Source: Limosilactobacillus rudii
GTDB taxonomy: Bacteria; Bacillota; Bacilli; Lactobacillales; Lactobacillaceae
DNA: 64,000 bases
Assembly (NCBI RefSeq): GCF_014145455.1
Contig: NZ_JACIVB010000060.1
Coordinates: 105,858 to 169,857, forward strand
Direction: 5' to 3'
Position 1 is the first letter of the stretch. Each line of letters begins with the position of its first letter. Of the stretch, positions 33,708 through 42,577 are shown in pieces. The notes beneath the pieces are model-generated. The model was not told where the DNA came from, did not search any database, and worked only from the letters and a program-made list of their open reading frames with translations. Position numbers and translations under genes: made by a program.

Positions 33708-33877
33708 TTCTAATCCCCCTTAAATACTTTTATAGTTCGATAACTATTATTTCACCATTGAGTATAATATACTCATTTGTTATTTCAACACTGATAAATC
33801 TTTTATTTTACTTTGTATCCTTTTATTTATAACAGATTAGTTGATATATCAATGTTTTTAAGATATTTAATATAACA

Positions 33878-33930
33878 AAAAAGGGCAAAATAATAATTTT
33901 TCATATGAAAAAATTATCTTTTGTCCTTTA
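33878..33930 (-). terminator. terminator after the Ser-rich membrane protein gene
   Basis: A long AT-rich stem (AAAGGACAAAAGATAATTTTT with an imperfect complement) around TCATATG, followed by TTTTTT on the minus strand. The remaining part of 33708-33972 is very AT-rich and should hold the Mub-repeat gene's promoter; no clear hexamer pair stands out. Confidence 0.75.
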
Positions 33931-33972
33931 AAATCAATTATTCTTTTATCACTAGATATTTAAATACTATTT

Positions 33973-34860
33973 TTAGTATTGCGGACCATCTGTAACATAC
34001 CCATCATTTTCCTGAGTATTTTCACTACTATGCGTATTGCCAGAAGGGGCAGGATTAGATGATGTCGTATTATGCCTATTACCAGTACCACCACCATAGT
34101 AATGCGGTGCACGGTAAGTACTACCATAACTTCTTGATGAATTATTATTAGAAGCAGCCGTAGTATTAGTAGCATTATTTGAAGAATTACTATTATTACT
34201 TTGTGCAGTTGTTGAAGTAGAACTAGAGTGTGATGAGGAAGTAGCTGAACTACTTGTAGAAGAAGTCGTTACAGAACTTGAACTGGCTGAAGTTGAACTA
34301 CTACTTGAAGACGAACTATCAACATCATCATTAGCTTCTACTTTTAACTTTTTGGTTACTTTTTGATTCCCACGTTCGGCAATAATGTCATACGTTCCTG
34401 CAACATCAAAAGTATAACTATGTTTTACAAGAGATTGACCTTTACTTGCCTTAAAGGTCTTAACGATTTCTTTGCTTTTGTGACCACGAATAGTTAACGT
34501 TGTCTGTGGTGAAACCTTAAAATTTACTTTAGCTTCGCCATTAGCATTCATCTCAACTTTCTTATTAAACTGAACTGAAACCTTACCTAGGTTATCATCA
34601 TTAGAAGCTGCATATTCAACATTTTCTGTCTTACTGGTCTGGTCAGACTTTGCTTCTTGGTGACGTGAATGAACACTCTCAAAGGCAATGCCCCCAATAC
34701 AGATTACTAAGACAGCTACTAATGTCCAGTTAAAGAATACTCGTCCTCCGCTAACAAAGTTATTACCGCTACGATTTTTTCGTAATTGTGAAATATATTG
34801 AGCAGCTAAAATAATAATCGCAATAATTGCTAGTACTATCATTAAATTCATTACTCGCAT
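33973..34860 (-). CDS. Ser-rich membrane-anchored protein, unknown
   Basis: 295 residues. It has two N-terminal membrane segments (about 5-23 and 43-62) with a short basic loop, then an Ig-like beta domain (about 85-175: KVSVQFNKKVEMNANGEAKVNFKV...YTFDVAGTYDIIAERG), a long Ser/Thr run (178-225), and an Asn/Ser/Gly/Tyr-rich tail ending YVTDGPQY. Outer-surface location is inferred. GGTGG seven bases before the first ATG supports this start. I do not recognise the family. Its own terminator follows. Confidence 0.75.
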   Translation of the reverse strand: MRVMNLMIVLAIIAIIILAAQYISQLRKNRSGNNFVSGGRVFFNWTLVAVLVICIGGIAFESVHSRHQEAKSDQTSKTENVEYAASNDDNLGKVSVQFNKKVEMNANGEAKVNFKVSPQTTLTIRGHKSKEIVKTFKASKGQSLVKHSYTFDVAGTYDIIAERGNQKVTKKLKVEANDDVDSSSSSSSSTSASSSSVTTSSTSSSATSSSHSSSTSTTAQSNNSNSSNNATNTTAASNNNSSRSYGSTYRAPHYYGGGTGNRHNTTSSNPAPSGNTHSSENTQENDGYVTDGPQY

Positions 34861-34966
34861 AATTAATCCACCAAATCCATCCTATTCTTTTTCTTGCGTT
34901 CCCAAACCATCATAGCATTAAATCACTATTTTCTTAACGTTTTTTTTAATTTTGTAATATAAATTA

Positions 34967-35004
34967 AAAAAAGTCTGTCACTCAATATTAATGAGCAACA
35001 GACC
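34967..35004 (-). terminator. terminator after tRNA-Glu
   Basis: GGGTCTGTTGCTCA pairs with TGAGTGACAGAC and is followed by seven T on the minus strand, ten bases downstream of the tRNA. Confidence 0.85.
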
Positions 35005-35014
35005 CAATCTGTAA

Positions 35015-35087
35015 TCACCCGCACGGGGATCGAACCCGTAACTCCGCCTTGAGAGGGCGACGTCTTAACCAATTTGACCAGCGGGCA
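35015..35087 (-). tRNA. tRNA-Glu (anticodon CTC)
   Basis: 73 bases folding as a cloverleaf: acceptor TGCCCGC with GCGGGTG (U1-G72 and G2-U71 wobbles), 3-bp D stem GTC/GAC with the loop GG, anticodon stem TCGCC/GGCGG with loop CTCTCAA, T arm ACGGG TTCGATC CCCGT. Anticodon CTC is at 35053-35051. CCA is not encoded. A Glu-CUC tRNA reads only GAG and would supplement the usual UUC isoacceptor. Confidence 0.85.
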
Positions 35088-35140
35088 ATAACGTACAAGT
35101 AAGATTATACGTTATTGTTTTGTATTCGTCAATTGTTATT

Positions 35141-36697
35141 TTAATAAAACTTATTACGGTCAACTAAAATTGATTCTGATAATAATACATCATTGTAAAG
35201 GTCATAAACGTACCCTCGCATATTTTCTTTTTGTGAAACCGTATCAAGGTATTGCCGTTCTGCACGAAAAGCCCATAACAGTGCACGTTGCTCTAACTCT
35301 CGCTCCTGCTCATTAAACTCTGTTCGCCGACTTGCTTGCACCCATTGATGCCAAAATTCTTTAAAGGTCGTTGCATTCTTTTGATCGCGCAAATCATATA
35401 GGACGCTTTGTTTAACATTATCAGGAAGATAAATTCCTTGAACAGTTTTTATTCCTTCTTGTACCATTTCATCACGAAGTCGCTTTGCTTGATCAGCAAT
35501 TCTCTTTGCGGATAAATCATGTGGAAGAATAAATTGAAAAATAATTGATGGTACTACCATGCTCAAAATAATCATTAGCATCTCGGAAAGAACAACGGTA
35601 CTAAATTGGACAGACGTAACGCTACTAATAACCATATAGACTAATGCCAATGTCACTGCCCCGTGAACGCCACCAAGTGAAAAGATAACACTGCCCTTAC
35701 GTCCTAGCCCAATAACTAAGCCGTAGATATAGCGAATAATTAAATTTGCCACATATAACGTGAGTCCAATACTAATCCATTGAATGTCAGGGCTACCATG
35801 AATTAAATCCGACTTAATAATTCGAACAGCCAATAGTCCCAAAATTACAAAAACAATATTATTTAAAATTTCCTGAAGTAAATCCATTAAGGTAATTCCA
35901 TTATGATATTGCCGCGGTAATATGAAACGGCTTCTCATCCCCTCACTATTTTGCATCAGTCCCGCACAAACCACAGCAATAATGCCAGATACCCTCATTT
36001 CTTCTGCAATAAAGTAAACAAAAAATGGAGTAATAACAAATAACATATTTTGTGCATTATACGCCAATCGATTGGTTCTACTTAAAAGCTGACGAAAACT
36101 AATCATCAAAATTGCTGCTAATATTCCAATTACAATCCCACCGCCAGCTGACTTTATAAAATCCAAAATAGTCTGCTGATAGTTAAGATGTCCATTTTTC
36201 ACCCATAATGCCATAGCACTGACAAGAATAATTCCTGTAGCATCGTTAAAGAGCGATTCCATTTTTAAAATATTTTCTTGTTTTTCTGGAACAATTAATC
36301 CTTTAGAAACGGACTCAGTAGCAGTTGCATCTGTCGGTGTGCTTAACGCTCCCATTAAAAAGGCAAATGCAATCGGAACTCCCAGTAAGGATACCGCAAC
36401 CCCAGTAAAAATAGTCGCAGTAACAACAAGTAATACTGCAGTGCCAATAATTTGCCGTAAATTCTTACCAATTAGGTTGATTCTGGTAGTTTGTCCTTCA
36501 AAATAAATTAACGGAGCAACAATGTACATAAATATTTCCGAATGAAAAGACATGACTTGTTGATTCAGCGGAACGATCAATGCCAAAATAATTCCAATGA
36601 TAATACTGATGTAGTTGGTTGAAATATGTGGCAAAAAACCGGCAATAATGCTACTAAAGGTTGCAGCCACCAATAAAATTGTTATTGAAATTATCAT
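35141..36697 (-). CDS. CPA1-family Na+/H+ antiporter (NhaP-like)
   Basis: 518 residues. About 12-13 membrane helices (residues 1-400) followed by a 120-residue cytoplasmic tail. The transport-core motifs GALSTPTDATATES and the ND pair in ESLFNDATGIILVSAMAL are present. The protein exchanges Na+ (or K+) for protons at the membrane, for pH and salt homeostasis. It is monocistronic, with a hairpin separating it from the gene upstream. Confidence 0.9.
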   Translation of the reverse strand: MIISITILLVAATFSSIIAGFLPHISTNYISIIIGIILALIVPLNQQVMSFHSEIFMYIVAPLIYFEGQTTRINLIGKNLRQIIGTAVLLVVTATIFTGVAVSLLGVPIAFAFLMGALSTPTDATATESVSKGLIVPEKQENILKMESLFNDATGIILVSAMALWVKNGHLNYQQTILDFIKSAGGGIVIGILAAILMISFRQLLSRTNRLAYNAQNMLFVITPFFVYFIAEEMRVSGIIAVVCAGLMQNSEGMRSRFILPRQYHNGITLMDLLQEILNNIVFVILGLLAVRIIKSDLIHGSPDIQWISIGLTLYVANLIIRYIYGLVIGLGRKGSVIFSLGGVHGAVTLALVYMVISSVTSVQFSTVVLSEMLMIILSMVVPSIIFQFILPHDLSAKRIADQAKRLRDEMVQEGIKTVQGIYLPDNVKQSVLYDLRDQKNATTFKEFWHQWVQASRRTEFNEQERELEQRALLWAFRAERQYLDTVSQKENMRGYVYDLYNDVLLSESILVDRNKFY

Positions 36698-36730
36698 AGC
36701 TACTTAATCCTCCTTAATTAATTTAAAATA

Positions 36731-36768
36731 GGCACCTAGAGTTCGGCTTTTCCGGACTTTAGATGCCA
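36731..36768 (-). terminator. hairpin after the 109-residue gene
   Basis: GGCATCTAAAGTCCGG can pair with CCGAACTCTAGGTGCC (several G-U pairs) around AAAAG, followed by TATTTTAAATT. A moderate terminator between two minus-strand genes. Confidence 0.55.
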
Positions 36769-36831
36769 TATATACTCGTGCTACTCACCTTTTATATTAA
36801 AATTAAAGCTTCTGTCACAGCCCTAACATAA

Positions 36832-37161
36832 TCATTCAAATGAAAGTTCTAAGAAATATACTTTTTCTTTTGGGATATGACATGTCGTTACCCACACGTC
36901 ATAATAATTTCTTTTTGAGCCCTTCGTCATGGCAAAATATTCATCAAGTAATTCACCATTTTTTGCTACAAAATCATTCGATAATCGATTAACCATTAAC
37001 CGCCCTACAGGAAAATAAAATGATGAATCGGCTATTTTTAATGAGTCAGCAAACAAAATCAGAACCGCATTAGTATATCGTGGACGAACTTCTTTTATCA
37101 GTTCTGGATGGTTTTTAAGTTTCGTTAAAACATAATAAATTGAATCAGAATTACTAGCCAT
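36832..37161 (-). CDS. unknown 109-residue protein
   Basis: Soluble, mixed alpha/beta-looking protein (YYVLTKLKNHPELIKEVRPRY...VTTCHIPKEKVYFLELSFE) with no signal peptide, membrane segment or motif I can name. The ATG has GAGGGGAAG upstream. It lies between tRNA-Gln and the antiporter gene and has its own hairpin. The protein-like composition and good ribosome site support a real gene. Confidence 0.6.
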   Translation of the reverse strand: MASNSDSIYYVLTKLKNHPELIKEVRPRYTNAVLILFADSLKIADSSFYFPVGRLMVNRLSNDFVAKNGELLDEYFAMTKGSKRNYYDVWVTTCHIPKEKVYFLELSFE

Positions 37162-37287
37162 TTTCTTCCCCTCACTTGCCTGTAATTATAACAAAATAAT
37201 GTTATAGATAAAATAACTACTATTCTCATCCATAAACAAGACACCTATAATATATTAGGTTAATCGACTCAATTAAATTATACTGTA

Positions 37288-37321
37288 AAAAGGGCCTGCT
37301 AGAAAAACTAACAGACCCTTA
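37288..37321 (-). terminator. terminator after tRNA-Gln
   Basis: AAGGGTCTGTTAG pairs with CTAGCAGGCCCTT around a TTTTT loop and ends in T on the minus strand, eight bases after the tRNA. It resembles the terminator after tRNA-Glu. Confidence 0.8.
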
Positions 37322-37329
37322 CTTGTAAA

Positions 37330-37402
37330 TTGGGCATACTGGTCTCGAACCAGTAAATTATGGATTCAGAGTCCACTGCCTTACCAGTTTGGCGAATGCC
37401 CA
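37330..37402 (-). tRNA. tRNA-Gln (anticodon CTG)
   Basis: 73 bases: acceptor TGGGCAT with ATGCCCA (U1-A72 pair, usual for tRNA-Gln), D stem GCC/GGC, anticodon stem GTGGA/TCCAT with loop CTCTGAA, T arm ACTGG TTCGAGA CCAGT. Anticodon CTG is at 37369-37367. CCA is not encoded. It reads only CAG and would be an addition to the essential UUG isoacceptor. Confidence 0.88.
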
Positions 37403-37468
37403 AGAAACAATAACTTATAACAATAAATACTATACATGGAAGTTTTATAATAGTCAACTATTTTTTCA

Positions 37469-37948
37469 TTATTTCTTTGTTTCTTGATGCAATCGATAAC
37501 GCTGACGGGCTCGTCGCAATTTTGTCACTAAAGTAATAAAGGGATGAGTATGCCCATTACACCAATAATCAACGTCAGCTTTAATTTGCCGCTGCGTCCA
37601 TTTACTATAATCATGATGAAGAAAATTGTAGTTTGCTTGCGAAGACTGTTTTTTCCAGACCGCTGCCATTATAAACTGACTTCGGGTTCGCAATATATTT
37701 TGGTTAGCTTGTTGTATATCAACAGCTTCAACCCCGATTACCTTTGCTGTAGAAATTGGTGGAATAACCGAATTACTTGGTAAATATGGGGCAACCGGGA
37801 CATTAATCAGTGCATCAATGATTACTTCTTGCCAGTCTTCTCTTGTCTGGTAACGATGCATTAAACCCGGTTCAACATCGTTAGCTAAAAAATAATCCTG
37901 CTTCTCTCCCCAGCTTAACTGACTATGAATCAAAAACATTATCGGCAT
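37469..37948 (-). CDS. unknown 159-residue protein
   Basis: Starts at the ATG at 37948 (MPIMFLIHSQLSW), eight bases after GAGGAG; a GTG three codons earlier is too close to that site. It is soluble with a very basic C-terminal helix (TKLRRARQRYRLHQETKK) and a HDYSKWTQRQIKADVDYWCNGHTHPF segment rich in His, Trp and Tyr. No family recognised. It is upstream of tRNA-Gln on the same strand. Confidence 0.6.
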   Translation of the reverse strand: MPIMFLIHSQLSWGEKQDYFLANDVEPGLMHRYQTREDWQEVIIDALINVPVAPYLPSNSVIPPISTAKVIGVEAVDIQQANQNILRTRSQFIMAAVWKKQSSQANYNFLHHDYSKWTQRQIKADVDYWCNGHTHPFITLVTKLRRARQRYRLHQETKK

Positions 37949-38033
37949 CCCAATCACTCCTCAAGATTTTTTCATTGCTAATTTTACCGCAAAATCATTT
38001 CGTATTGTGCAATTATAAACAAAAAAGGTGGAA

Positions 38034-39986
38034 CTAAATCCACCTTTCCAATATTTTAAAAGTTTCTCCGGCAATTTTGGCTTTATTTAATAACAATGAA
38101 GAACTAACCACAGAAACTGAACTAAATGCCATTGCCAATCCTGCTAGTTCTGGACTAAGGGTAAAGCCAATAACTGCAAATAAGCCAGCGGCAATTGGAA
38201 TTCCAACAACATTATAAATAAGCGCCCAAAAGAGATTGAGCTTAATTCGGTCAAACGTCTTTTTTGAAATACTAAGTGCCCGCACAACTCCTAGTAAATC
38301 ATTCTGAACTAACACAATACCACCAGAGTCAATTGCAATATCGGTTCCAGACCCCATGGCAATCCCAACATCGGCTGTAGACAAGGCTGGAGCATCGTTT
38401 ATTCCATCACCAACAAACGCAACTTTTTTGCCTTTATCCTGCAATTTTTTAATTTCTTTAGCTTTTTCGTTCGGCATAACTCCCGCAATTACCTTGTTAA
38501 TTCCCACTTCATCAGCAATTGCCTGAGCAACCTTTTTATTATCTCCTGTAAGCATAACTGTCTGTAAGCCGCGCTTTTTCAATTCTGTAATCGCCTTCTT
38601 AGAACTTGACTTTGGGACATCCTGAAGTGCTATTAGGCCAATTACTTCTTTATCGATTCCAACATAAACAACTGTCTTAGCTTCATTTTGTAATTCATTA
38701 GCACGCACTTTCATTTCCCGGGAAATATTAATATCGGCTAATAACCTATCGCTACCTACAAAAGCTATTTCCCCGCGATATTTAGCACGAACACCTTTTC
38801 CTTCAAGTGCTTCAAACTCCTGTGACTTTACCAAAGAAACCTGTTCATCTTTTGCTTTTTGCATAATAGCTGATGCTAGCGGGTGTTCTGAAGCATCCTC
38901 AAGACTTGCCGAAATTGCTAAAACCTGCTGCGGATTACCAACAATATCAGTTACCCTCGGCTTACCGACCGTAATTGTCCCTGTCTTATCAAAAACTACC
39001 GTATTAATATTATTGACTTCTTGAAGGACTTCACCATTCTTTATTAAAACACCCATTTTAGCGCTGCGAGCCGTTCCGACCATTAAAGCAGTTGGGGTTG
39101 CTAATCCAAGTGCACAAGGACAAGCAATAACTATTACCGATACTGCAAACAATAACGCATGAACAAAAGTCGTACCAATTATCGAATACCAAACTACAAA
39201 AGTAATAATTGCGATAATCATTACTGCCGGAACAAAAATATTAGAAATCTTATCAGTTAAATTTTGTATTGGTGCATGACTAGTCTGGGCCTTTTTTACA
39301 AGGTCAACGATTTGCGCAAGCATTGTATCTGTACCAACCTTGGTGGCTCTAAACGTAATTGTTCCATTACTATTTGTCGTTGAACCAACAACAGTATCTC
39401 CGACTTGTTTCATTACGGGCATACTTTCACCCGTTACCATCGACTCATCGACTGCTGATGTTCCTTCAGTAATCACACCGTCAACCGGAACCTTTTCTCC
39501 TGGCTTCACCCGAATCAAATCGCCTACTTGGACTTGATCTAATGGTACTTTAACAAATTCACCGTTTTTCAATACTTCAGCATCTTTTGCCTGCAATCCC
39601 ATTAGTTTACCAAGAGCATCAGCAGCATTATTATGCATCTTTTCTTCCATAGCATCACCCAATAGAACAAAGACAGTTACAAAAGCTGCACTTTCAAAAT
39701 AAACTTCTCTTCCTGTCATCATTGCGTAAATACTATAAAAGTAAGCTACCGCTGTCCCTGTTGCCACTAATGTATTCATATTTGCACTGTGCTTTTTGAA
39801 TGCAGCAATGGCGCTTTTCCAATAGGGGAAAGCAGAAATAGCCATAATAATTGTCGTTGTAATTAATGCGATCCAATTATAAGCTGGCATCATCCAATGA
39901 AAAAGCATTCCTATCATCTGAATTAACATTGGAATCGCTAAAATAAATGAAATCCAAAAGCGCTGAATATTTGAGAGTTTTGTCAC
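38034..39986 (-). CDS. copA: Cu+-exporting P1B-type ATPase without N-terminal metal-binding domain
   Basis: 650 residues. Eight membrane helices are expected. Motifs: CPC in [16 protein letters not shown], the phosphorylation site [31 protein letters not shown], and YN plus [12 protein letters not shown] in the last helices, the P1B-1 (Cu+) pattern. The usual N-terminal CxxC metal-binding domain is missing: the protein begins a few residues before the first helix. The start is a GTG at 39986 overlapping the stop of the cupredoxin gene (GTGA), so translation is coupled. The two upstream cupredoxins may deliver copper instead. Confidence 0.93.
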   Translation of the reverse strand: MTKLSNIQRFWISFILAIPMLIQMIGMLFHWMMPAYNWIALITTTIIMAISAFPYWKSAIAAFKKHSANMNTLVATGTAVAYFYSIYAMMTGREVYFESAAFVTVFVLLGDAMEEKMHNNAADALGKLMGLQAKDAEVLKNGEFVKVPLDQVQVGDLIRVKPGEKVPVDGVITEGTSAVDESMVTGESMPVMKQVGDTVVGSTTNSNGTITFRATKVGTDTMLAQIVDLVKKAQTSHAPIQNLTDKISNIFVPAVMIIAIITFVVWYSIIGTTFVHALLFAVSVIVIACPCALGLATPTALMVGTARSAKMGVLIKNGEVLQEVNNINTVVFDKTGTITVGKPRVTDIVGNPQQVLAISASLEDASEHPLASAIMQKAKDEQVSLVKSQEFEALEGKGVRAKYRGEIAFVGSDRLLADINISREMKVRANELQNEAKTVVYVGIDKEVIGLIALQDVPKSSSKKAITELKKRGLQTVMLTGDNKKVAQAIADEVGINKVIAGVMPNEKAKEIKKLQDKGKKVAFVGDGINDAPALSTADVGIAMGSGTDIAIDSGGIVLVQNDLLGVVRALSISKKTFDRIKLNLFWALIYNVVGIPIAAGLFAVIGFTLSPELAGLAMAFSSVSVVSSSLLLNKAKIAGETFKILERWI

Positions 39987-40270
39987 TTCACAACAACCTT
40001 TCCGTGAAACATATCCATCCCACAGGCATAGTTAAATGTTGCTGGTTTATCTGTTGGAATGTTTATTGTTACTTCCTTTTTTCCGTCAAGTTTTTCATCA
40101 ATTTCAAGCTCCTTAAAGACAACTTCATTCATGCATCCCATATTATCAGATGGGATAAACTTTAACTGTGCCGGCTTTCCCTGCTTAAAAGTAACGACTT
40201 CAGGTTTATATCCATGATTCTCCGCATTTACAACAACTTTTTTAGTTTGATTTTTTGAAAAAATACTCAT
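39983..40270 (-). CDS. cupredoxin-domain protein without signal peptide
   Basis: 95 residues. After a short polar start ([16 protein letters not shown]) the whole protein is one cupredoxin-like beta sandwich with candidate copper ligands in the end motif ([14 protein letters not shown]: Cys, Met, His) and a mid-protein CMNEVVF. No signal peptide or membrane segment, so it is probably cytoplasmic. The ATG shares its A with the TAA of the upstream paralogue and the gene overlaps copA by four bases. The frame is open 14 codons further but the coupled start is preferred. Confidence 0.85.
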   Translation of the reverse strand: MSIFSKNQTKKVVVNAENHGYKPEVVTFKQGKPAQLKFIPSDNMGCMNEVVFKELEIDEKLDGKKEVTINIPTDKPATFNYACGMDMFHGKVVVK

Positions 40271-40638
40271 TATTTCACAACGACCTTTCCATGAAACATA
40301 TCCATTCCACACGCAAAATTAAAAGTTTGCGCTTTATCTGTTGGAATACTTATAGTTGTAATCTTTTGTTTTGTCAAATCTTTATTAATCCCTAATTGTT
40401 CAAAGACAACATGCGATAAACACGCTGTTGAGTCGCGCATATCAAAATTCACCTGAGCAGGGACGCCCTTTTTTAATACTACTGTTGATGGGGAATAACC
40501 ACCGTTTACTACAATTGTTGCGGTTTGTTCGTTATTAACTACCGTTGACTGACCAGCTGTCTCTGAATGTTTTCCAAAAAACCACCATAAAATAAACGCA
40601 ATTAAAATTATTGCAATGATAACAACGATAATTCTCAT
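40270..40638 (-). CDS. membrane-anchored cupredoxin-domain protein
   Basis: About 122 residues. The N-terminal membrane segment (residues 2-22) probably anchors an extracytoplasmic cupredoxin domain (about 35-122) ending with the same [14 protein letters not shown] as its downstream paralogue; mid-domain CLSHVVFEQLG supplies a Cys and His. The ATG at 40638 has GGGAAGGG upstream; the frame continues 21 codons 5' into the operator region. First gene of a three-gene translationally coupled copper operon. Confidence 0.85.
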   Translation of the reverse strand: MRIIVVIIAIILIAFILWWFFGKHSETAGQSTVVNNEQTATIVVNGGYSPSTVVLKKGVPAQVNFDMRDSTACLSHVVFEQLGINKDLTKQKITTISIPTDKAQTFNFACGMDMFHGKVVVK

Positions 40639-40661
40639 GTAACCCTTCCCTCTCTTTCGTT

Positions 40662-40715
40662 TACATCTGTAAATCATATTACATTTACAGTCTACTATCA
40701 TAGTTTACATATGTC
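40662..40715 (-). promoter_or_regulatory. copper-operon promoter with CopY-type boxes
   Basis: TACATCTGTA (40662-40671) matches the CopY operator TACANNTGTA exactly; TACATATGTC (40706-40715) matches at nine of ten positions; a TACATTTACA half-site variant lies between (40680-40689). On the minus strand TTGACA (40719-40714) followed 17 bases later by TAGACT gives a promoter overlapped and flanked by the boxes. No copY gene is in the window. Confidence 0.72.
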
Positions 40716-40794
40716 AACGATAAAAGGAATTATATTAAATAATGGACGTTTACAATCTTTTTAATTAAAATTTGTTTATTAGGAGGCGACACTA

Positions 40795-41511
40795 ATTAAA
40801 AAGTCAAGTATTATCTTAATCGTATTTTATTGCATACTATTCGGTGGCACGATCTGGTTTTACCAAAATAATACGCAATTTAAGGAACAAACAAATATTA
40901 ACATCCATAATGCTCAAGTTTTTACTCAGTCCTGGCTCCATAAACTAACTGGCAAAGAAACTAATGTCCCAGTAAACCAAAAAGCGGATCAACAAAACGA
41001 CCAAGGTGTCCCTACCGATGCGCGGTGGCAACAAAATTCAGCAACAGTATATGTAGATATAAATAATACTGTGTTGAAAAGTGCCACCGAAACTGCAATT
41101 TCACAATGGAATAATACAGGAGCCTTTATTTTTAAACCGGTAGCGAATAAAAAGAACGCTGATATTATTGTTTTAGCAGTAAACGATCCCGATAATGGGG
41201 CAGCTGGACTTACTAATACAAGTATGAATTCCATCACCGGATACTACCTTCACGCAACCGTTAAGCTTAATTCCTATTATTTGCTTAATCCTGTTTTCGG
41301 ATATTCCCAGCAACGAATCGTTAATACTGCTGAACATGAACTTGGACACGCAATTGGTCTACAACATACAAATAAAACCTCGGTAATGCAACCGGCTGGA
41401 TCATACTATCCTATTCAAAGATTAGACATCGACGACGTAAAAGCGTTATATTCACGCACACCGCAACCACCATCGCTACAAGATAATAACGATCAATCAA
41501 TCTCAAAATAA
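40795..41511 (+). CDS. membrane-anchored metzincin-type zinc protease (probable ATT start)
   Basis: About 238 residues if it starts at ATT 40795, eight bases after a perfect AGGAGG. No ATG, GTG or TTG lies between the in-frame stop at 40780 and codon 93, and only the ATT start keeps the N-terminal membrane segment (KKSSIILIVFYCILFGG). The catalytic site HELGHAIGLQH (about residues 181-191) and the Met-turn TSVMQP are those of matrixin-like metzincins. Probably faces outward on the membrane. It diverges from the copper operon; the 156-base gap is shared. Confidence 0.8.
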   Translation: MKKSSIILIVFYCILFGGTIWFYQNNTQFKEQTNINIHNAQVFTQSWLHKLTGKETNVPVNQKADQQNDQGVPTDARWQQNSATVYVDINNTVLKSATETAISQWNNTGAFIFKPVANKKNADIIVLAVNDPDNGAAGLTNTSMNSITGYYLHATVKLNSYYLLNPVFGYSQQRIVNTAEHELGHAIGLQHTNKTSVMQPAGSYYPIQRLDIDDVKALYSRTPQPPSLQDNNDQSISK

Positions 41512-41584
41512 AAACTTTACTCTATTTGTTAATAATTGGTATAGTAGAAGAAGAAAGAAAATATAAATTGGAAAGAGTATTTTT

Positions 41585-42493
41585 ATGACAAATAAAAAGG
41601 TTTTGGGTACAGCAATGATTATCACTGCCTGTACTTTTTGGGGTGTTTCAGGGCTTTTTGCAAAGGCCCTTTTTAACGTTAGCAACTCAATTACATCTAT
41701 GTGGGTAACTCAGGTACGAATGATTTCAGCAGGGATTATTCTTATCCTATTTAGTCAAATCTGTGGAGAGCATCCATTGCGGATTTTTAACGACTTACAC
41801 TCTGCATGGGTTATCTTCGCTTACGGGGTCTTTGGACTAGTCCCTGTTCAATATGCATATTTTATGGCTGTTCAATACGGAAATGCCTCTATTGCCACAA
41901 TTTTACAATTTGTTGGACCGTTCTTTATTATCGCCTATCAAGCACTATTTCGTCATTTGCCGCCTCGCCGAATTGAACTAATTAGTGCTGTAATTGCATT
42001 TATTGGTGTCTTTACTATTGCTACTCATGGGCAATTTAACCACTTAGCAATGACGCTTAGTGTTCTTATTTGGGGCTTAATATCTGCAATTGGCGTCGCA
42101 ACCAATACCCTGATTCCACAGAATATGCTTCGTGAAGGACGTGTTCCATCATTAATTATTACGGGTTGGGGGCTATTATTTGCCGGAATTACTTTACTAA
42201 TCATCCATCCAGCGCAGCCACATGTTCCAAATATTCCTTCTGTATGGTTCTATTCTCTAGGAATTTTAGTTATTGGAACGCTAATTCCTTTCCAACTTGC
42301 TAACAACTCATTAAAGTATATTGATGCTACCACTTTTAGTTTAATGGATGCATTCGAGCCTTTATCAGCTACTATTGGTTCCGTGCTAATATTTCATCTG
42401 CAAATGACTAGTGCTGATATTATTGGCTCAGTCCTAGTTATCGTTGCAGTCTTAGCAATAAATATTCGCATTCCGCAAAAAGTTAAAGATTAA
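41585..42493 (+). CDS. EamA/DMT-family transporter
   Basis: 302 residues, ten hydrophobic helices as two EamA repeats (about 8-140 and 150-295). Second-repeat signature TTFSLMDAFEPLSATIGSVLIF is typical. Substrate cannot be told; many are metabolite or amino acid exporters. A weak promoter (TTTACT, 18 bases, TATAGT) precedes it. Confidence 0.88.
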   Translation: MTNKKVLGTAMIITACTFWGVSGLFAKALFNVSNSITSMWVTQVRMISAGIILILFSQICGEHPLRIFNDLHSAWVIFAYGVFGLVPVQYAYFMAVQYGNASIATILQFVGPFFIIAYQALFRHLPPRRIELISAVIAFIGVFTIATHGQFNHLAMTLSVLIWGLISAIGVATNTLIPQNMLREGRVPSLIITGWGLLFAGITLLIIHPAQPHVPNIPSVWFYSLGILVIGTLIPFQLANNSLKYIDATTFSLMDAFEPLSATIGSVLIFHLQMTSADIIGSVLVIVAVLAINIRIPQKVKD

Positions 42494-42496
42494 ACA

Positions 42497-42545
42497 AAAC
42501 ACCCTCTTAAATCAGCAATCATGTTGATTTGAGAGGGTGTTTTTA
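42497..42545. terminator. bidirectional terminator
   Basis: AAAACACCCTCTTAAATCA pairs with TGATTTGAGAGGGTGTTTTT around a short loop. It separates the EamA gene from the convergent arcC. Confidence 0.9.
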
Positions 42546-42577
42546 AATCACAGTAGGATATTTTCTTACCCTTTTAT

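Noticed and set aside
34170..34320. Second Ser-codon-rich stretch on the minus strand
   Set aside because: Codes for the Ser-rich part of the membrane protein; not an independent repeat element.
36731..36768. Hairpin before the Na+/H+ antiporter considered as a riboswitch or attenuator
   Set aside because: Simple stem-loop directed to the upstream gene's end; no alternative structure or T-run before the antiporter start was seen.
35015..37402. tRNA pair considered as a prophage or island attachment site
   Set aside because: No integrase, no duplicated tRNA 3' end visible, and the genes between are not phage-like.
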